Counted from the first letter of the stretch, positions 1 through 8,736 are shown. The stretch is DNA of 45,453 nt from Lachnospiraceae bacterium (GCA_029062885.1 JAIDPH010000105.1:1-45453), one strand, 5' to 3'. Notes: a model not told the origin generated them from the letters alone. Program-made: numbers and translations.

Positions 1-180
1 TGGTTTATGGCAAATATGTAGAACAAAGATGTTCTTAGTGGTCAGGTCTGACCCATTTTTCGCAGATTATAAAAATCTACGAAAGCATACGATAAATACA
101 CCTCTATGATTATATTACCTAAAGTGAAAACTTCAAGAAAAGATTTGTACAATATTAAATGCGACTACAGAAAGATGGAC

Positions 181-209
181 TTGCATAAACGGATATGATA
201 TGCTATATT
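181..209 (+). promoter_or_regulatory. Predicted sigma-A promoter for antisense RNA (TTGCAT-N17-TATATT, extended TGC before -10)
   Basis: ttgcat 181-186, 17-bp spacer, tatatt 204-209; sits ~7 nt upstream of the predicted antitoxin RNA. Confidence 0.6.
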
Positions 210-215
210 TAAAAA

Positions 216-316
216 GAGGAAAACCAGAGAAGCGGCTACCCTCAATAATTTAAGCAATCACTGCTAAAAGCAGTCAGCCGTCACTATTGCAGTAGTTGGC
301 GGCTATTTTCGTTTTT
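216..316 (+). ncRNA. Predicted ~100-nt antisense antitoxin RNA of a type I TA locus
   Basis: Promoter 181-209; ends at intrinsic terminator hairpin 276-304 (agccg...cggct) followed by attttcgttttt; overlaps the 3' end of the toxin gene on the opposite strand. Confidence 0.65.
276..316 (+). terminator. Intrinsic terminator of the antisense RNA
   Basis: agccgtcactattgcagtagttggcggct hairpin followed by attttcgttttt. Confidence 0.7.
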
Positions 317-398
317 CCTTGAATATCTGATAACACAGACTAACAAGGGCGCAAATGAATATTCCAATTTGGATTAAATCCGCATATGTAACAAACAT
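303..398 (-). CDS. Holin-like type I toxin, 31 aa: MFVTYADLIQIGIFICALVSLCYQIFKEKRK
   Basis: Hand translation of minus strand; ATG at 398-396, TAG at 305-303; strong SD (aaaggaggg, core 413-408) 9 nt upstream; single hydrophobic segment and basic C-terminus typical of the Hol_Tox/TxpA-like class. Not in the supplied ORF track (too short). Confidence 0.8.
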   Translation of the reverse strand: MFVTYADLIQIGIFICALVSLCYQIFKEKRK

Positions 399-487
399 TG
401 GCAACGCCCTCCTTTCTTTTGTCCGGAGGGTTAGCCCCTCCAAGATGGAGGGTAGCCGCCTTTGGCTCTCTGGTCTTCCATACGTTC

Positions 488-516
488 ATTTTATCACGAT
501 ATTTTCATATATACAA
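488..516 (-). promoter_or_regulatory. Predicted sigma-A promoter of the toxin mRNA (TTGTAT-N17-TAAAAT, extended TGA before -10)
   Basis: minus-strand ttgtat (516-511), 17-bp spacer, taaaat (493-488). Confidence 0.6.
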
Positions 517-547
517 TCCCCCTTTAACGAGAAAACCAAGTTTCAGA

Positions 548-575
548 TTGAAAAAAAATCCATTTTATGTATAAT
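548..575 (+). promoter_or_regulatory. Predicted promoter of ABC-F gene (TTGAAA-N16-TATAAT)
   Basis: ttgaaa 548-553, tataat 570-575. Confidence 0.6.
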
Positions 576-592
576 GATATAAGTAAAGTAAA

Positions 593-644
593 AGTTTGAA
601 AGTAAACTTTCAAACTATTGATTAGTATGTGCGCTAAAGCGCAC
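593..644 (+). promoter_or_regulatory. Two hairpins in ABC-F 5' leader
   Basis: agtttgaaagtaaactttcaaact (593-616, 11-bp stem) and gtgcgctaaagcgcac (629-644, 7-bp stem). Confidence 0.55.
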
Positions 645-688
645 AAGGGGTATAAGAACGAAAATATAGAAAACAAGAGGTTTTAAAC

Positions 689-2338
689 ATGATTAGTGCA
701 AACAATGTAACTTATAGAGTAGGCAAGAAAGCCCTCTTTGAGGATGTAAATATCAAATTTACAGAGGGTAACTGCTATGGTCTGATTGGCGCCAACGGTA
801 CAGGAAAGTCCACTTTTTTGAAAATCCTTTCAGGCGCATTGGAAACTACAAACGGTGACATTTCCATTACTCCCGGCCAGCGTCTTTCAGTGCTTGAGCA
901 GGACCATTTTAAATATGACACATATCCTGTCATGGACGTAGTTATCATGGGGAATGAGCGTCTGTACCAGATTATGAAAGAAAAAGACGCCATATATGCA
1001 AAAGAAGACTTTTCTGATGAAGACGGTATCCGCGCCAGTGAACTTGAAGCTGAATTTGCTGAAATGGACGGCTGGGATGCAGAGTCCAATGCTGCAATGC
1101 TGTTAAACGGTCTGGGAATCGACACCGAGCTTCATTACAGTACGATGGGTGATTTGAACAGTAATGAAAAGGTTAAAATACTACTTGCAAAGGCGCTGTT
1201 TGGTAATCCGGATATCCTGCTGCTTGACGAGCCTACAAACCACTTGGATCTGGACGCTATTGCATGGTTTGAAGATTTTTTAATTGACTTTGAAAATACG
1301 GTAATCGTGGTATCCCATGACCGTTATTTCCTGAATAAAGTATGTACGCATATTGCGGATATAGATTACGGCAAAATCCAGCTGTTTGCGGGCAACTATG
1401 ATTTCTGGTATGAATCCAGCCAGTTGATTATCAAACAGCGCAAGGAAGCCAACAAGAAGAAAGAAGAACAGATTAAGGAATTGCAGGAATTTATCTCCCG
1501 CTTCTCTGCTAATGCTTCCAAATCCAAACAGGCTACTTCCAGAAAACGTGCGCTTGAAAAAATTGAGTTGGACGATATCAAGCCTTCAAGCAGGAAATAT
1601 CCTTATATTGATTTCAGACCGGAACGTGAAATCGGCAATGAGGTTTTGACCGTGGAAGGCATCAGCAAGACCATAAACGGTGAAAAAGTCTTAGATAATA
1701 TTTCCTTTATAGTAGGACATGATGATAAAATCGCTTTTGTCGGTGGTAATGAGCTTGCTAAAACTACATTATTTAAAATTCTGGTAGGAGAATTGGAGCC
1801 GGATGAAGGTACTTATAAATGGGGTGTTACTACTTCACAGGCGTATTTCCCTAAGGATAACACGGATGAGTTCAATAACGATTATACGATAACCGAATGG
1901 CTGACCGGATATTCAGCTATCAAGGATGTCACATATGTCCGCGGCTTTTTAGGACGTATGCTTTTCGCAGGTGAAGACGGTGTTAAAAGGGTCAAAGTTC
2001 TCTCCGGTGGTGAGAAGGTCCGTTGCATGCTATCCAAAATGATGATAAGCGGAGCGAACTGTCTGATTTTTGACGAGCCTACCAATCATCTGGATATGGA
2101 GGCTATTACGGCACTCAATGAAGGTATGATGAAATTCAAAGGTGTGGAGCTTTTTTCCTGTCATGACCATCAAGTTGTACAGACTACCGCCAATCGTATC
2201 ATGGAGATTTTGCCAAACGGCTCACTGATTGATAAAATCACTACTTATGATGAGTATCTTGCCAATGATGAAATGGCGAGAAAACGTACTGTATACACCA
2301 GTACGGCAACAGATGAGGACGATTATGAAACAGATTGA
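689..2338 (+). CDS. ABC-F family ATPase (YbiT/YkpA-like)
   Basis: Two ABC domains, GANGTGKST Walker A, LLLDEPTNHLDLDAI and IFDEPTNHLDMEAI Walker B; no TM. Confidence 0.93.
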   Translation: MISANNVTYRVGKKALFEDVNIKFTEGNCYGLIGANGTGKSTFLKILSGALETTNGDISITPGQRLSVLEQDHFKYDTYPVMDVVIMGNERLYQIMKEKDAIYAKEDFSDEDGIRASELEAEFAEMDGWDAESNAAMLLNGLGIDTELHYSTMGDLNSNEKVKILLAKALFGNPDILLLDEPTNHLDLDAIAWFEDFLIDFENTVIVVSHDRYFLNKVCTHIADIDYGKIQLFAGNYDFWYESSQLIIKQRKEANKKKEEQIKELQEFISRFSANASKSKQATSRKRALEKIELDDIKPSSRKYPYIDFRPEREIGNEVLTVEGISKTINGEKVLDNISFIVGHDDKIAFVGGNELAKTTLFKILVGELEPDEGTYKWGVTTSQAYFPKDNTDEFNNDYTITEWLTGYSAIKDVTYVRGFLGRMLFAGEDGVKRVKVLSGGEKVRCMLSKMMISGANCLIFDEPTNHLDMEAITALNEGMMKFKGVELFSCHDHQVVQTTANRIMEILPNGSLIDKITTYDEYLANDEMARKRTVYTSTATDEDDYETD

Positions 2339-3185
2339 TCTGCATGTACATTCAAATAAATCAGACGGAACATATACGCCCACAGCGCTTGTAGATTATG
2401 CCCTGCAAAAAGGGCTTTCTGCTTTCGCACTGACAGACCATGATACAACGGACGGTCTTGACGATGCGATCGCCTATGCAGAAGGCAAACCGATCGAAGT
2501 GATTCCGGGCATTGAGTTTTCTTCTGAAAATGAAGGAAAAGATATACATGTGGTGGGGCTTTATATCAATTATGACGCACCTGCTTTTCAGGCAAGACTG
2601 CAAGCCTTTGTAGATTCACGAATAAACCGTAATATCAAAATGTGCCGTAATCTACAGGAAGCCGGCATAGATATCACTTTCGATAAACTGTGCGCAGAGA
2701 ATCCCGGAGCAGTAATTACAAGAGCACACTATGCAGCATATCTTACGGAACACGGATATGTGACAAACCGCGCTGAAGCTTTCTCTAAATATGTCGGAGA
2801 CAATTGTAAGTATTATGTCCCAAGAGAAAAAATTACACCCGCACAGGCGGTAGAACTGATACTGCAGGCAGGAGGCATTCCGATACTTGCGCATCCTCCG
2901 CTTTATCATATGGGAAACGAACGTCTGGATGCTTTGGTTGGAGTTTTAAAACAAGCCGGATTAATGGGAATTGAAGCCATCTACAGCTCCTATAGCAATC
3001 AGGATGAACGCGATATGTTAAGGCTTGCTAAAAAGTATAACCTACTTCTAAGCGGTGGCTCGGATTTCCATGGTGATAATAAACCGGGGCTTGACCTTGG
3101 CACAGGCTATGGCAAGCTGTTCGTGCCGTATGAATTTCTTGAGAAAATAAAAGAAGCTGCCCAGGGGAACAAATCTGCAGGTTAA
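2325..3185 (+). CDS. PHP-domain phosphoesterase (TrpH/YciV-like)
   Basis: MKQIDLHVHSNKSDGT..., LTDHDTTDG, GGSDFHGDNK; start moved from the ORF-track 2229 to the conserved MKQIDLHVHS. Confidence 0.88.
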   Translation: MKQIDLHVHSNKSDGTYTPTALVDYALQKGLSAFALTDHDTTDGLDDAIAYAEGKPIEVIPGIEFSSENEGKDIHVVGLYINYDAPAFQARLQAFVDSRINRNIKMCRNLQEAGIDITFDKLCAENPGAVITRAHYAAYLTEHGYVTNRAEAFSKYVGDNCKYYVPREKITPAQAVELILQAGGIPILAHPPLYHMGNERLDALVGVLKQAGLMGIEAIYSSYSNQDERDMLRLAKKYNLLLSGGSDFHGDNKPGLDLGTGYGKLFVPYEFLEKIKEAAQGNKSAG

Positions 3186-3191
3186 GAAAAA

Positions 3192-3239
3192 GGCATAGAT
3201 ATTATATGACATAGATAATATAAGGTATAGATATTATTA
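3192..3239 (+). repeat. Three tandem imperfect 16-bp repeats
   Basis: ggcatagatattatat / gacatagataatataa / ggtatagatattatta, ending at the A of the next ATG. Confidence 0.8.
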
Positions 3240-4042
3240 TGAAAATACTATTTACTGATTTAGACGGCACATTACTTAATAATCAAAGCATAGTATCAGA
3301 GAATACCAAGACTTTTCTTAATGATTTCATTAATGCGGGTCATAAACTTGTACTCTCCTCCGGAAGACCGCTTAACAGCATTCTGGAAGTTAAGGAGCTT
3401 GCCGGTCTTAATTATCCCGGTATTCTTATTATAGCATACAACGGAGCTCTGATTTTTGACTGTGACAGTAAGTCGGCTATTTTAGAAAAAAGGCTGCCGC
3501 TTTCTTATGTATCATATTTACAGGCACAGGCAAAATCTCAGAAACTTCACATCCAGACCTATACTGATAATGAAGTCGTCAATACTGCGGATGATGAGGA
3601 AATCCGTTTTTATCGAAGAAGAATCCATCTTCCCCTTGTTTTGGCTGATGATTATGCTTCTTTCCTTAAGAAGGAACCTCTTAAAATGCTTGCTATTCAT
3701 CTGAAAGACCACAGTAGATTGACTGATTTCTGCGATTCGATTTCTGACTGGGCGGCAGATAAAGTTCAATATATTTTTTCCAACGATTATTATCTGGAAA
3801 TCTTTAATAAAGACGCCGGAAAAGGTAATGCAGTCCGCTATGTCTGTGATCATTTCAATATTCCGCGCTCAAACACCTACGCTGCAGGAGATGCTCAAAA
3901 CGATATCTCGATGTTAGAAGCTGCCGGCTGCGGAATCGCTATGCTCAATGCTGCTGACATAGTAAAAAAATCCGCCGATGCCATCACCGTAAAAGATAAT
4001 GACAACGACGGACTTGCCGAATATATGCGGACTGTTCTATAG
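3239..4042 (+). CDS. HAD-IIB (Cof-type) hydrolase
   Basis: FTDLDGTLL motif I, GDAQNDISML motif IV. Confidence 0.92.
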   Translation: MKILFTDLDGTLLNNQSIVSENTKTFLNDFINAGHKLVLSSGRPLNSILEVKELAGLNYPGILIIAYNGALIFDCDSKSAILEKRLPLSYVSYLQAQAKSQKLHIQTYTDNEVVNTADDEEIRFYRRRIHLPLVLADDYASFLKKEPLKMLAIHLKDHSRLTDFCDSISDWAADKVQYIFSNDYYLEIFNKDAGKGNAVRYVCDHFNIPRSNTYAAGDAQNDISMLEAAGCGIAMLNAADIVKKSADAITVKDNDNDGLAEYMRTVL

Positions 4043-4047
4043 AAGCT

Positions 4048-4320
4048 CTACCCTTCGACAATCAGATATCGCCCATCACCTATATCAAAGACTTCCTCAG
4101 CTTCCAGAATGTCTTCTTCATTTCCTGCTTCAACATCATAACCTTCTTCATCAAAATATTCCCATACTTCCTGCACGGAATCTACCACAACCGCCATACA
4201 TTCTTCCAGAAAGTCATCCGCTTCTTCCATTGTCGCAGCCACATCCTCTGGAAACAGTTGTCCCTGCTTGTCTAAAAAACATTTTAATACCGCATCATCA
4301 AACATATAAAACCCCTCCAT
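4048..4320 (-). CDS. Small acidic conserved hypothetical protein
   Basis: 90-aa acidic ORF between convergent HAD and maf; coding density and position. Confidence 0.7.
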   Translation of the reverse strand: MEGFYMFDDAVLKCFLDKQGQLFPEDVAATMEEADDFLEECMAVVVDSVQEVWEYFDEEGYDVEAGNEEDILEAEEVFDIGDGRYLIVEG

Positions 4321-4330
4321 TTATTTTAAT

Positions 4331-4918
4331 CTATATTAGATTTCTACTCTTCATCTCCTGATACACTCTTCCTACCGGTAACCCTACCACATTGGTATAG
4401 TCTCCGCAAATCCCCTGAATATAGGCTGCAAACCGGCCCTGAATCGCATAGGCTCCCGCTTTATCCATTGGCTCGCCTGAGTTTACATAACTTTGAATTT
4501 CTTCTTCCGTCATGGAATAGACGGTAACATCTGTGCATTCATGGAAAGTATGGAACATCGCCGGAGTATCTTTATATTTCCATGCAAGTGTAATTCCTGT
4601 GTAGACCTGATGGCTTTTGCCCTGAATATCCCGCAGCATCCGACATGCATCCTCTTTATCCTTTGGCTTTCCCATAATTTTTCCCCAGCATGAAACCACA
4701 GTATCCGCTCCGATTACCACGAAGTCTTCTTTCATCGTCTCAGATAATTGTCCGCAGATATCCACAGCTTTCTGATATGACAGTTCTTCTACGACCTCTT
4801 CCGGCGCAGTTTTGGTAATCTTCTCTTCTTTTCCGCTCGGCATGGTTTTAAAGGATAAACCTGCCTGCTTTAACAGCTCTTTCCGCCTCGGAGAAGCAGA
4901 CGCCAATATAATCTTCAT
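4331..4918 (-). CDS. maf: Maf-like nucleotide pyrophosphatase
   Basis: MKIILASASPRRKELL start, GADTVV, YAIQGRFAAYI. Confidence 0.93.
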   Translation of the reverse strand: MKIILASASPRRKELLKQAGLSFKTMPSGKEEKITKTAPEEVVEELSYQKAVDICGQLSETMKEDFVVIGADTVVSCWGKIMGKPKDKEDACRMLRDIQGKSHQVYTGITLAWKYKDTPAMFHTFHECTDVTVYSMTEEEIQSYVNSGEPMDKAGAYAIQGRFAAYIQGICGDYTNVVGLPVGRVYQEMKSRNLI

Positions 4919-4936
4919 ATGAATAACCGTACCTTT

Positions 4937-7075
4937 CTATCTATGATTCGTCTCCGGAATAAACACACGCCGGTCCGTGGAATCTTTCTTTTTTCTTGCT
5001 TCCGATTTTGCTTCCTTACAGAATGAAAGCTGTGAATTAAAGGCTTCCTTATCCTGCTTTCCGACTTTCTCATAAGTGCCGTCCGGAAGCAGCATATGCG
5101 CCTTAACAGTATCGCTTAACTGACTCTGCAGAATGTGCATTATCTTCTGCTGCAGCGCAGGTTTCTCAATCGGAAACATGATTTCCACACGCCTTTCCAG
5201 ATTTCTTGGCATCCAGTCTGCGCTGGCGCAATAATATTCCGGTCTGCCGTCGTTTTCAAAATAGAAAATTCTGGCGTGTTCCAGATAATTTCCTACAATA
5301 GAGCGGACGCTGATATTCTCACTGATTCCGGGCATTCCTACCCTAAGGCAGCATATACCCCTGATGATAAGCTCTATCTTCACACCTGCGACGCTCGCCT
5401 CATAGAGTGCTTCAATTATGTCTTTGTCGCACAGAGCATTCATCTTGGCAATAATCTTTGCTTCCCTTCCCTGCCGTGCATACTCCTTCTCCCTGTTTAT
5501 CAGGTATAAAAACTTATCCTTGAGCCATAGGGGTGCAAGAGACAGTTTATTCCATGAACGTGGCTCCGAATATCCTGAAAGCATGTTAAAGACTGCCGTA
5601 GCATCTTCGCCTATCGTCTCTGAGCATGTCAATAACCCTAAGTCCGTATACAGCTTCGCAGTTGAGTCATTGTAGTTACCGGTTCCAAGATGTACATACC
5701 TCCGTATGCCATTCTCTTCTCTTCGCACTACCAGAGTAATCTTGCTGTGCGTCTTTAAGCCTACCAGTCCGTATATAACATGGCAGCCCGCTTTCTCCAA
5801 TCTTCTTGCCCACACAATATTGTTTTCTTCATCAAATCTGGCTTTTAGTTCTACCAGAACCGAAACCTGCTTGCCGTTATCAGCCGCCTGTTCCAGAGCT
5901 GCAATAATCGGAGAATTACCACTTACCCTGTAAAGTGTCTGCTTTATAGCAAGTACATCCGGGTCTTTTGCTGCCTGGGCAATGAAACGCACTACCGGCT
6001 CAAAGGTCTGATAAGGATGGAACATCAGGATATCGCCTTCCCTAATCTTTTCAAAGACATTTTCGTCTTCCGGCAGTTCCGGTACAGGCTGCGGTTCATG
6101 ATAGCTATGCTCTTTCAAGTCATCAAAGCCTTCCATTGCATACATCTTCATCAAAAATGTCAGGTCAAGCGGCCCGTCAATCGGATAAATATCTTCCTCA
6201 CCTATATGCAGATCGGAAAGTATGATCTTAAGCAGTCTTAAGTCCATGCCCGATTCCACTTCCAGGCGGATTGCCTGTCCCCACTGCCTCTTTTTAAGCT
6301 GTTTTTCTATTTCTTTAAGCAGGTCCTCTGTCTCTTCTTCTTCTATTGATAAATCGGCGTTTCTCATAATACGGAACGGATAAGCGCATACGATATCATA
6401 ATTCAGGAATAATTTGTGGATATTCCGCTCAATCACTTCCTCTAAAAGAATGACTCTGCATCTCTCCTCGCCCGGTATGGTTACAATTCTCGAAAGAACA
6501 CTGGGTACCTGAACAGTCGCAAACTCCAGTTCTTCTTCTCCGCTCTTTTTTCGCACCAATGCTCCGATATTTAGCGATTTATTGCGAATCAGCGGGAATG
6601 GCCTTGAGGAATCCACTGCCATCGGCGTTAGAACCGGATATACATTATCCGCGAAATATTTATCCACATAAGCGCCTTCATCCTCAGTCAAATCCTCATG
6701 ATGTGAAATAAGCCGGATTCCGTTTTCCATAAGCTGTGGAAGCAGACAATTATTATATGTATCATATTGCTGCTTTACGAGCTCATGTGTCTTTTGATTT
6801 ACTTTTTCAAGCTGCATCCCGGGCGTAAGACCCGCAATATCTTTTTTACTATAGCCTGCATTGACCATATCTTTTAAGGATGCCACTCTTACCATAAAGA
6901 ATTCATCCAGATTGGAGGCTGTAATGCTTAAAAACTTAAGTCTTTCGAATAGCGGAAGCTGTTCATCCATCGCCTCGCTTAAGACTCTCTTGTCAAAGAG
7001 AAGCCAGCTAAGCTCTCTGTTTGTATAGTATTCCGCCTTAGAAAAATCTTCTATTTCCGACATACCATTGCCCAT
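4937..7075 (-). CDS. ppk1: Polyphosphate kinase 1
   Basis: NRELSWLLFDKRVL, SNLDEFFMVRVA, YVHLGTGNYND, catalytic LKTHSKI. Confidence 0.96.
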   Translation of the reverse strand: MGNGMSEIEDFSKAEYYTNRELSWLLFDKRVLSEAMDEQLPLFERLKFLSITASNLDEFFMVRVASLKDMVNAGYSKKDIAGLTPGMQLEKVNQKTHELVKQQYDTYNNCLLPQLMENGIRLISHHEDLTEDEGAYVDKYFADNVYPVLTPMAVDSSRPFPLIRNKSLNIGALVRKKSGEEELEFATVQVPSVLSRIVTIPGEERCRVILLEEVIERNIHKLFLNYDIVCAYPFRIMRNADLSIEEEETEDLLKEIEKQLKKRQWGQAIRLEVESGMDLRLLKIILSDLHIGEEDIYPIDGPLDLTFLMKMYAMEGFDDLKEHSYHEPQPVPELPEDENVFEKIREGDILMFHPYQTFEPVVRFIAQAAKDPDVLAIKQTLYRVSGNSPIIAALEQAADNGKQVSVLVELKARFDEENNIVWARRLEKAGCHVIYGLVGLKTHSKITLVVRREENGIRRYVHLGTGNYNDSTAKLYTDLGLLTCSETIGEDATAVFNMLSGYSEPRSWNKLSLAPLWLKDKFLYLINREKEYARQGREAKIIAKMNALCDKDIIEALYEASVAGVKIELIIRGICCLRVGMPGISENISVRSIVGNYLEHARIFYFENDGRPEYYCASADWMPRNLERRVEIMFPIEKPALQQKIMHILQSQLSDTVKAHMLLPDGTYEKVGKQDKEAFNSQLSFCKEAKSEARKKKDSTDRRVFIPETNHR

Positions 7076-7084
7076 GCCTTTCTC

Positions 7085-7148
7085 TCAACCTGCGAATTTG
7101 TGCCCTCAAGCACAAATTTGCGGTTGAAAAATCTATGATTTTTCAACC
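7085..7148 (-). promoter_or_regulatory. Overlapping, mutually exclusive hairpins at ppx/ppk1 junction
   Basis: Stem 1 ggttgaaaaatc/gatttttcaacc (7122-7148) shares ggttga (7122-7127) with stem 2 tcaacc(t)gcgaatttgtgc/gcacaaatttgcggttga (7085-7127). Confidence 0.7.
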
Positions 7149-8680
7149 TTGTCATTCTTCTGACGAATAACAGGTTTCACACTGTATACTTCTTCAAAGA
7201 AATCCGCCCTTTTATAGAACAGTCCTTTTTCCAAAGTAATATCCACCGAAGTATCTATAGTGATAATAAGCTCCTCACCCTGAAGCAGGGTTTTTACGTC
7301 TTTAAACTTCTGTTTATGGCTTCTGTCAAGACCATTGGCAATTTTCAGAATCGCCGTAAGCTTCGCAATCTTTAAATATGCTTCCTTATCCAATTCTATA
7401 TCCTGACCGATTACGCCATAGTAATTAAAATCCATGTGATTGTATTTTACAACATTCGCTACAATTTCTCTCTCCATATGGGAGAGTCCTATAATCTCGG
7501 TTGACATAATAATATTATAGGAGCATTCACCCAGATTTACGAGACTGATGTATTTTCCGCAATCATGCAGAATTGTAGCAATCTGTAGTAAAAGCCGCTC
7601 TCTTTTTCCAAGACCATGCACCTTTTTCATACTGTCATAAATCGTAAGAGCAATCTTCTCCAGAGTCTCGCCTCTGCGTTTGCTTCCCATATACCGCCTG
7701 CTGATATTCTTCGCGCAGGCAATGATATCCTGTTCAAAATTATGTTCAGCTTTTATTATTTTGTTTTTTTCTCCATACTCATATGCAATACCGTCGCATA
7801 ATGTCACCCCCGGTACCCATATCAGTTTAGCGCCCATAACTTTTGAAACGCGGTTAAGAAGTACACCGGAAATATACAAAAGCGGGATACTCTCTTCCGG
7901 CATATCCAGTATTCTTGCCGCTTCTACGGTTGACCTTGCTCCTACCTTTTCTACAAAGAGATCCATTTCTGAAGCTTCGATATAGTCATCCGCCATCTTT
8001 ACGATTTTATGTTCTACAACTGCTGAGATATAGTCATCTACAACGATAATATTTTCAATCTCACGATCCTTAAGGTAAAGCTTCTTAAAAACAGAAAGCT
8101 GGGAACTGATAAATTCATCAATAATATTTTCATACTGACTGGGTTTCAGATTCAGGCGGCTCATCCTGTCCTGCAGACGCAGTACTCCCAGTTTAAGATT
8201 CTGCGTCGTAACCAAAGAATCTTTTACAAAAAGTGATATTTGAATACTGCCGCCGCCTATATCCAGAATCGCAGTTTCTTTTTCTATTACCTTATTAAAT
8301 GCCTTTCCTTTGGACGCAATTGATTTATAATCTAAAAATCTTTGTTCGGAGTTACTTAAGACTTCTATTCTGATACCTGTACGCTGCTCGATTTGATCCA
8401 ACACGATTATCGCATTATCCATCTCGCGAAACGCGCTGGTTCCATATGCCCTATAAGCCTCAACTTTGTAGCCTTCCATAATTTTTTTATATTCTCTTAG
8501 CACCCTGCAAAGCTCGTCAACCCTGTTATAACTGATTTTTCCTGTCGCATAGGTATCTGTTCCCAAATCAATGCGGTGCCTGATGCAGTCAATCTCTTTC
8601 AGTCCGCTCTGTTTGGAAATCTCAAAGATTTTCATCGCCAGCTCATACGAGCCCACATCAATTGCCGCAAACGTTTTCAT
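7133..8680 (-). CDS. ppx: Exopolyphosphatase/Ppx-GppA family with HD-type C-terminal domain
   Basis: AAIDVGSYELAMKIFE, LDIGGGSIQISLF, HDCGKYIS. Confidence 0.92.
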   Translation of the reverse strand: MKTFAAIDVGSYELAMKIFEISKQSGLKEIDCIRHRIDLGTDTYATGKISYNRVDELCRVLREYKKIMEGYKVEAYRAYGTSAFREMDNAIIVLDQIEQRTGIRIEVLSNSEQRFLDYKSIASKGKAFNKVIEKETAILDIGGGSIQISLFVKDSLVTTQNLKLGVLRLQDRMSRLNLKPSQYENIIDEFISSQLSVFKKLYLKDREIENIIVVDDYISAVVEHKIVKMADDYIEASEMDLFVEKVGARSTVEAARILDMPEESIPLLYISGVLLNRVSKVMGAKLIWVPGVTLCDGIAYEYGEKNKIIKAEHNFEQDIIACAKNISRRYMGSKRRGETLEKIALTIYDSMKKVHGLGKRERLLLQIATILHDCGKYISLVNLGECSYNIIMSTEIIGLSHMEREIVANVVKYNHMDFNYYGVIGQDIELDKEAYLKIAKLTAILKIANGLDRSHKQKFKDVKTLLQGEELIITIDTSVDITLEKGLFYKRADFFEEVYSVKPVIRQKNDKVEKS

Positions 8681-8736
8681 ACGAAAATCCTATCTCCCTT
8701 CTTTAGCTTGAATGACCCGGACACATATTCCGACCT

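Larger units (their letters stand above)
223..474. repeat. Inverted repeat framing the toxin gene (accagaga-gcggctaccctc / gagggtagccgc-tctctggt)
   Basis: 223-230 and 232-243 are reverse complements of 467-474 and 448-459. Confidence 0.85.

Noticed and set aside
355-582. 75-aa + strand ORF in the ORF track
   Set aside because: Antisense to the toxin gene, its leader and promoter; no SD, no recognisable domain; the minus-strand reading explains the region much better
3999-4361. 120-aa + strand ORF
   Set aside because: Antisense to the small acidic protein and maf end; low-complexity H/L/P/Q composition typical of shadow ORFs
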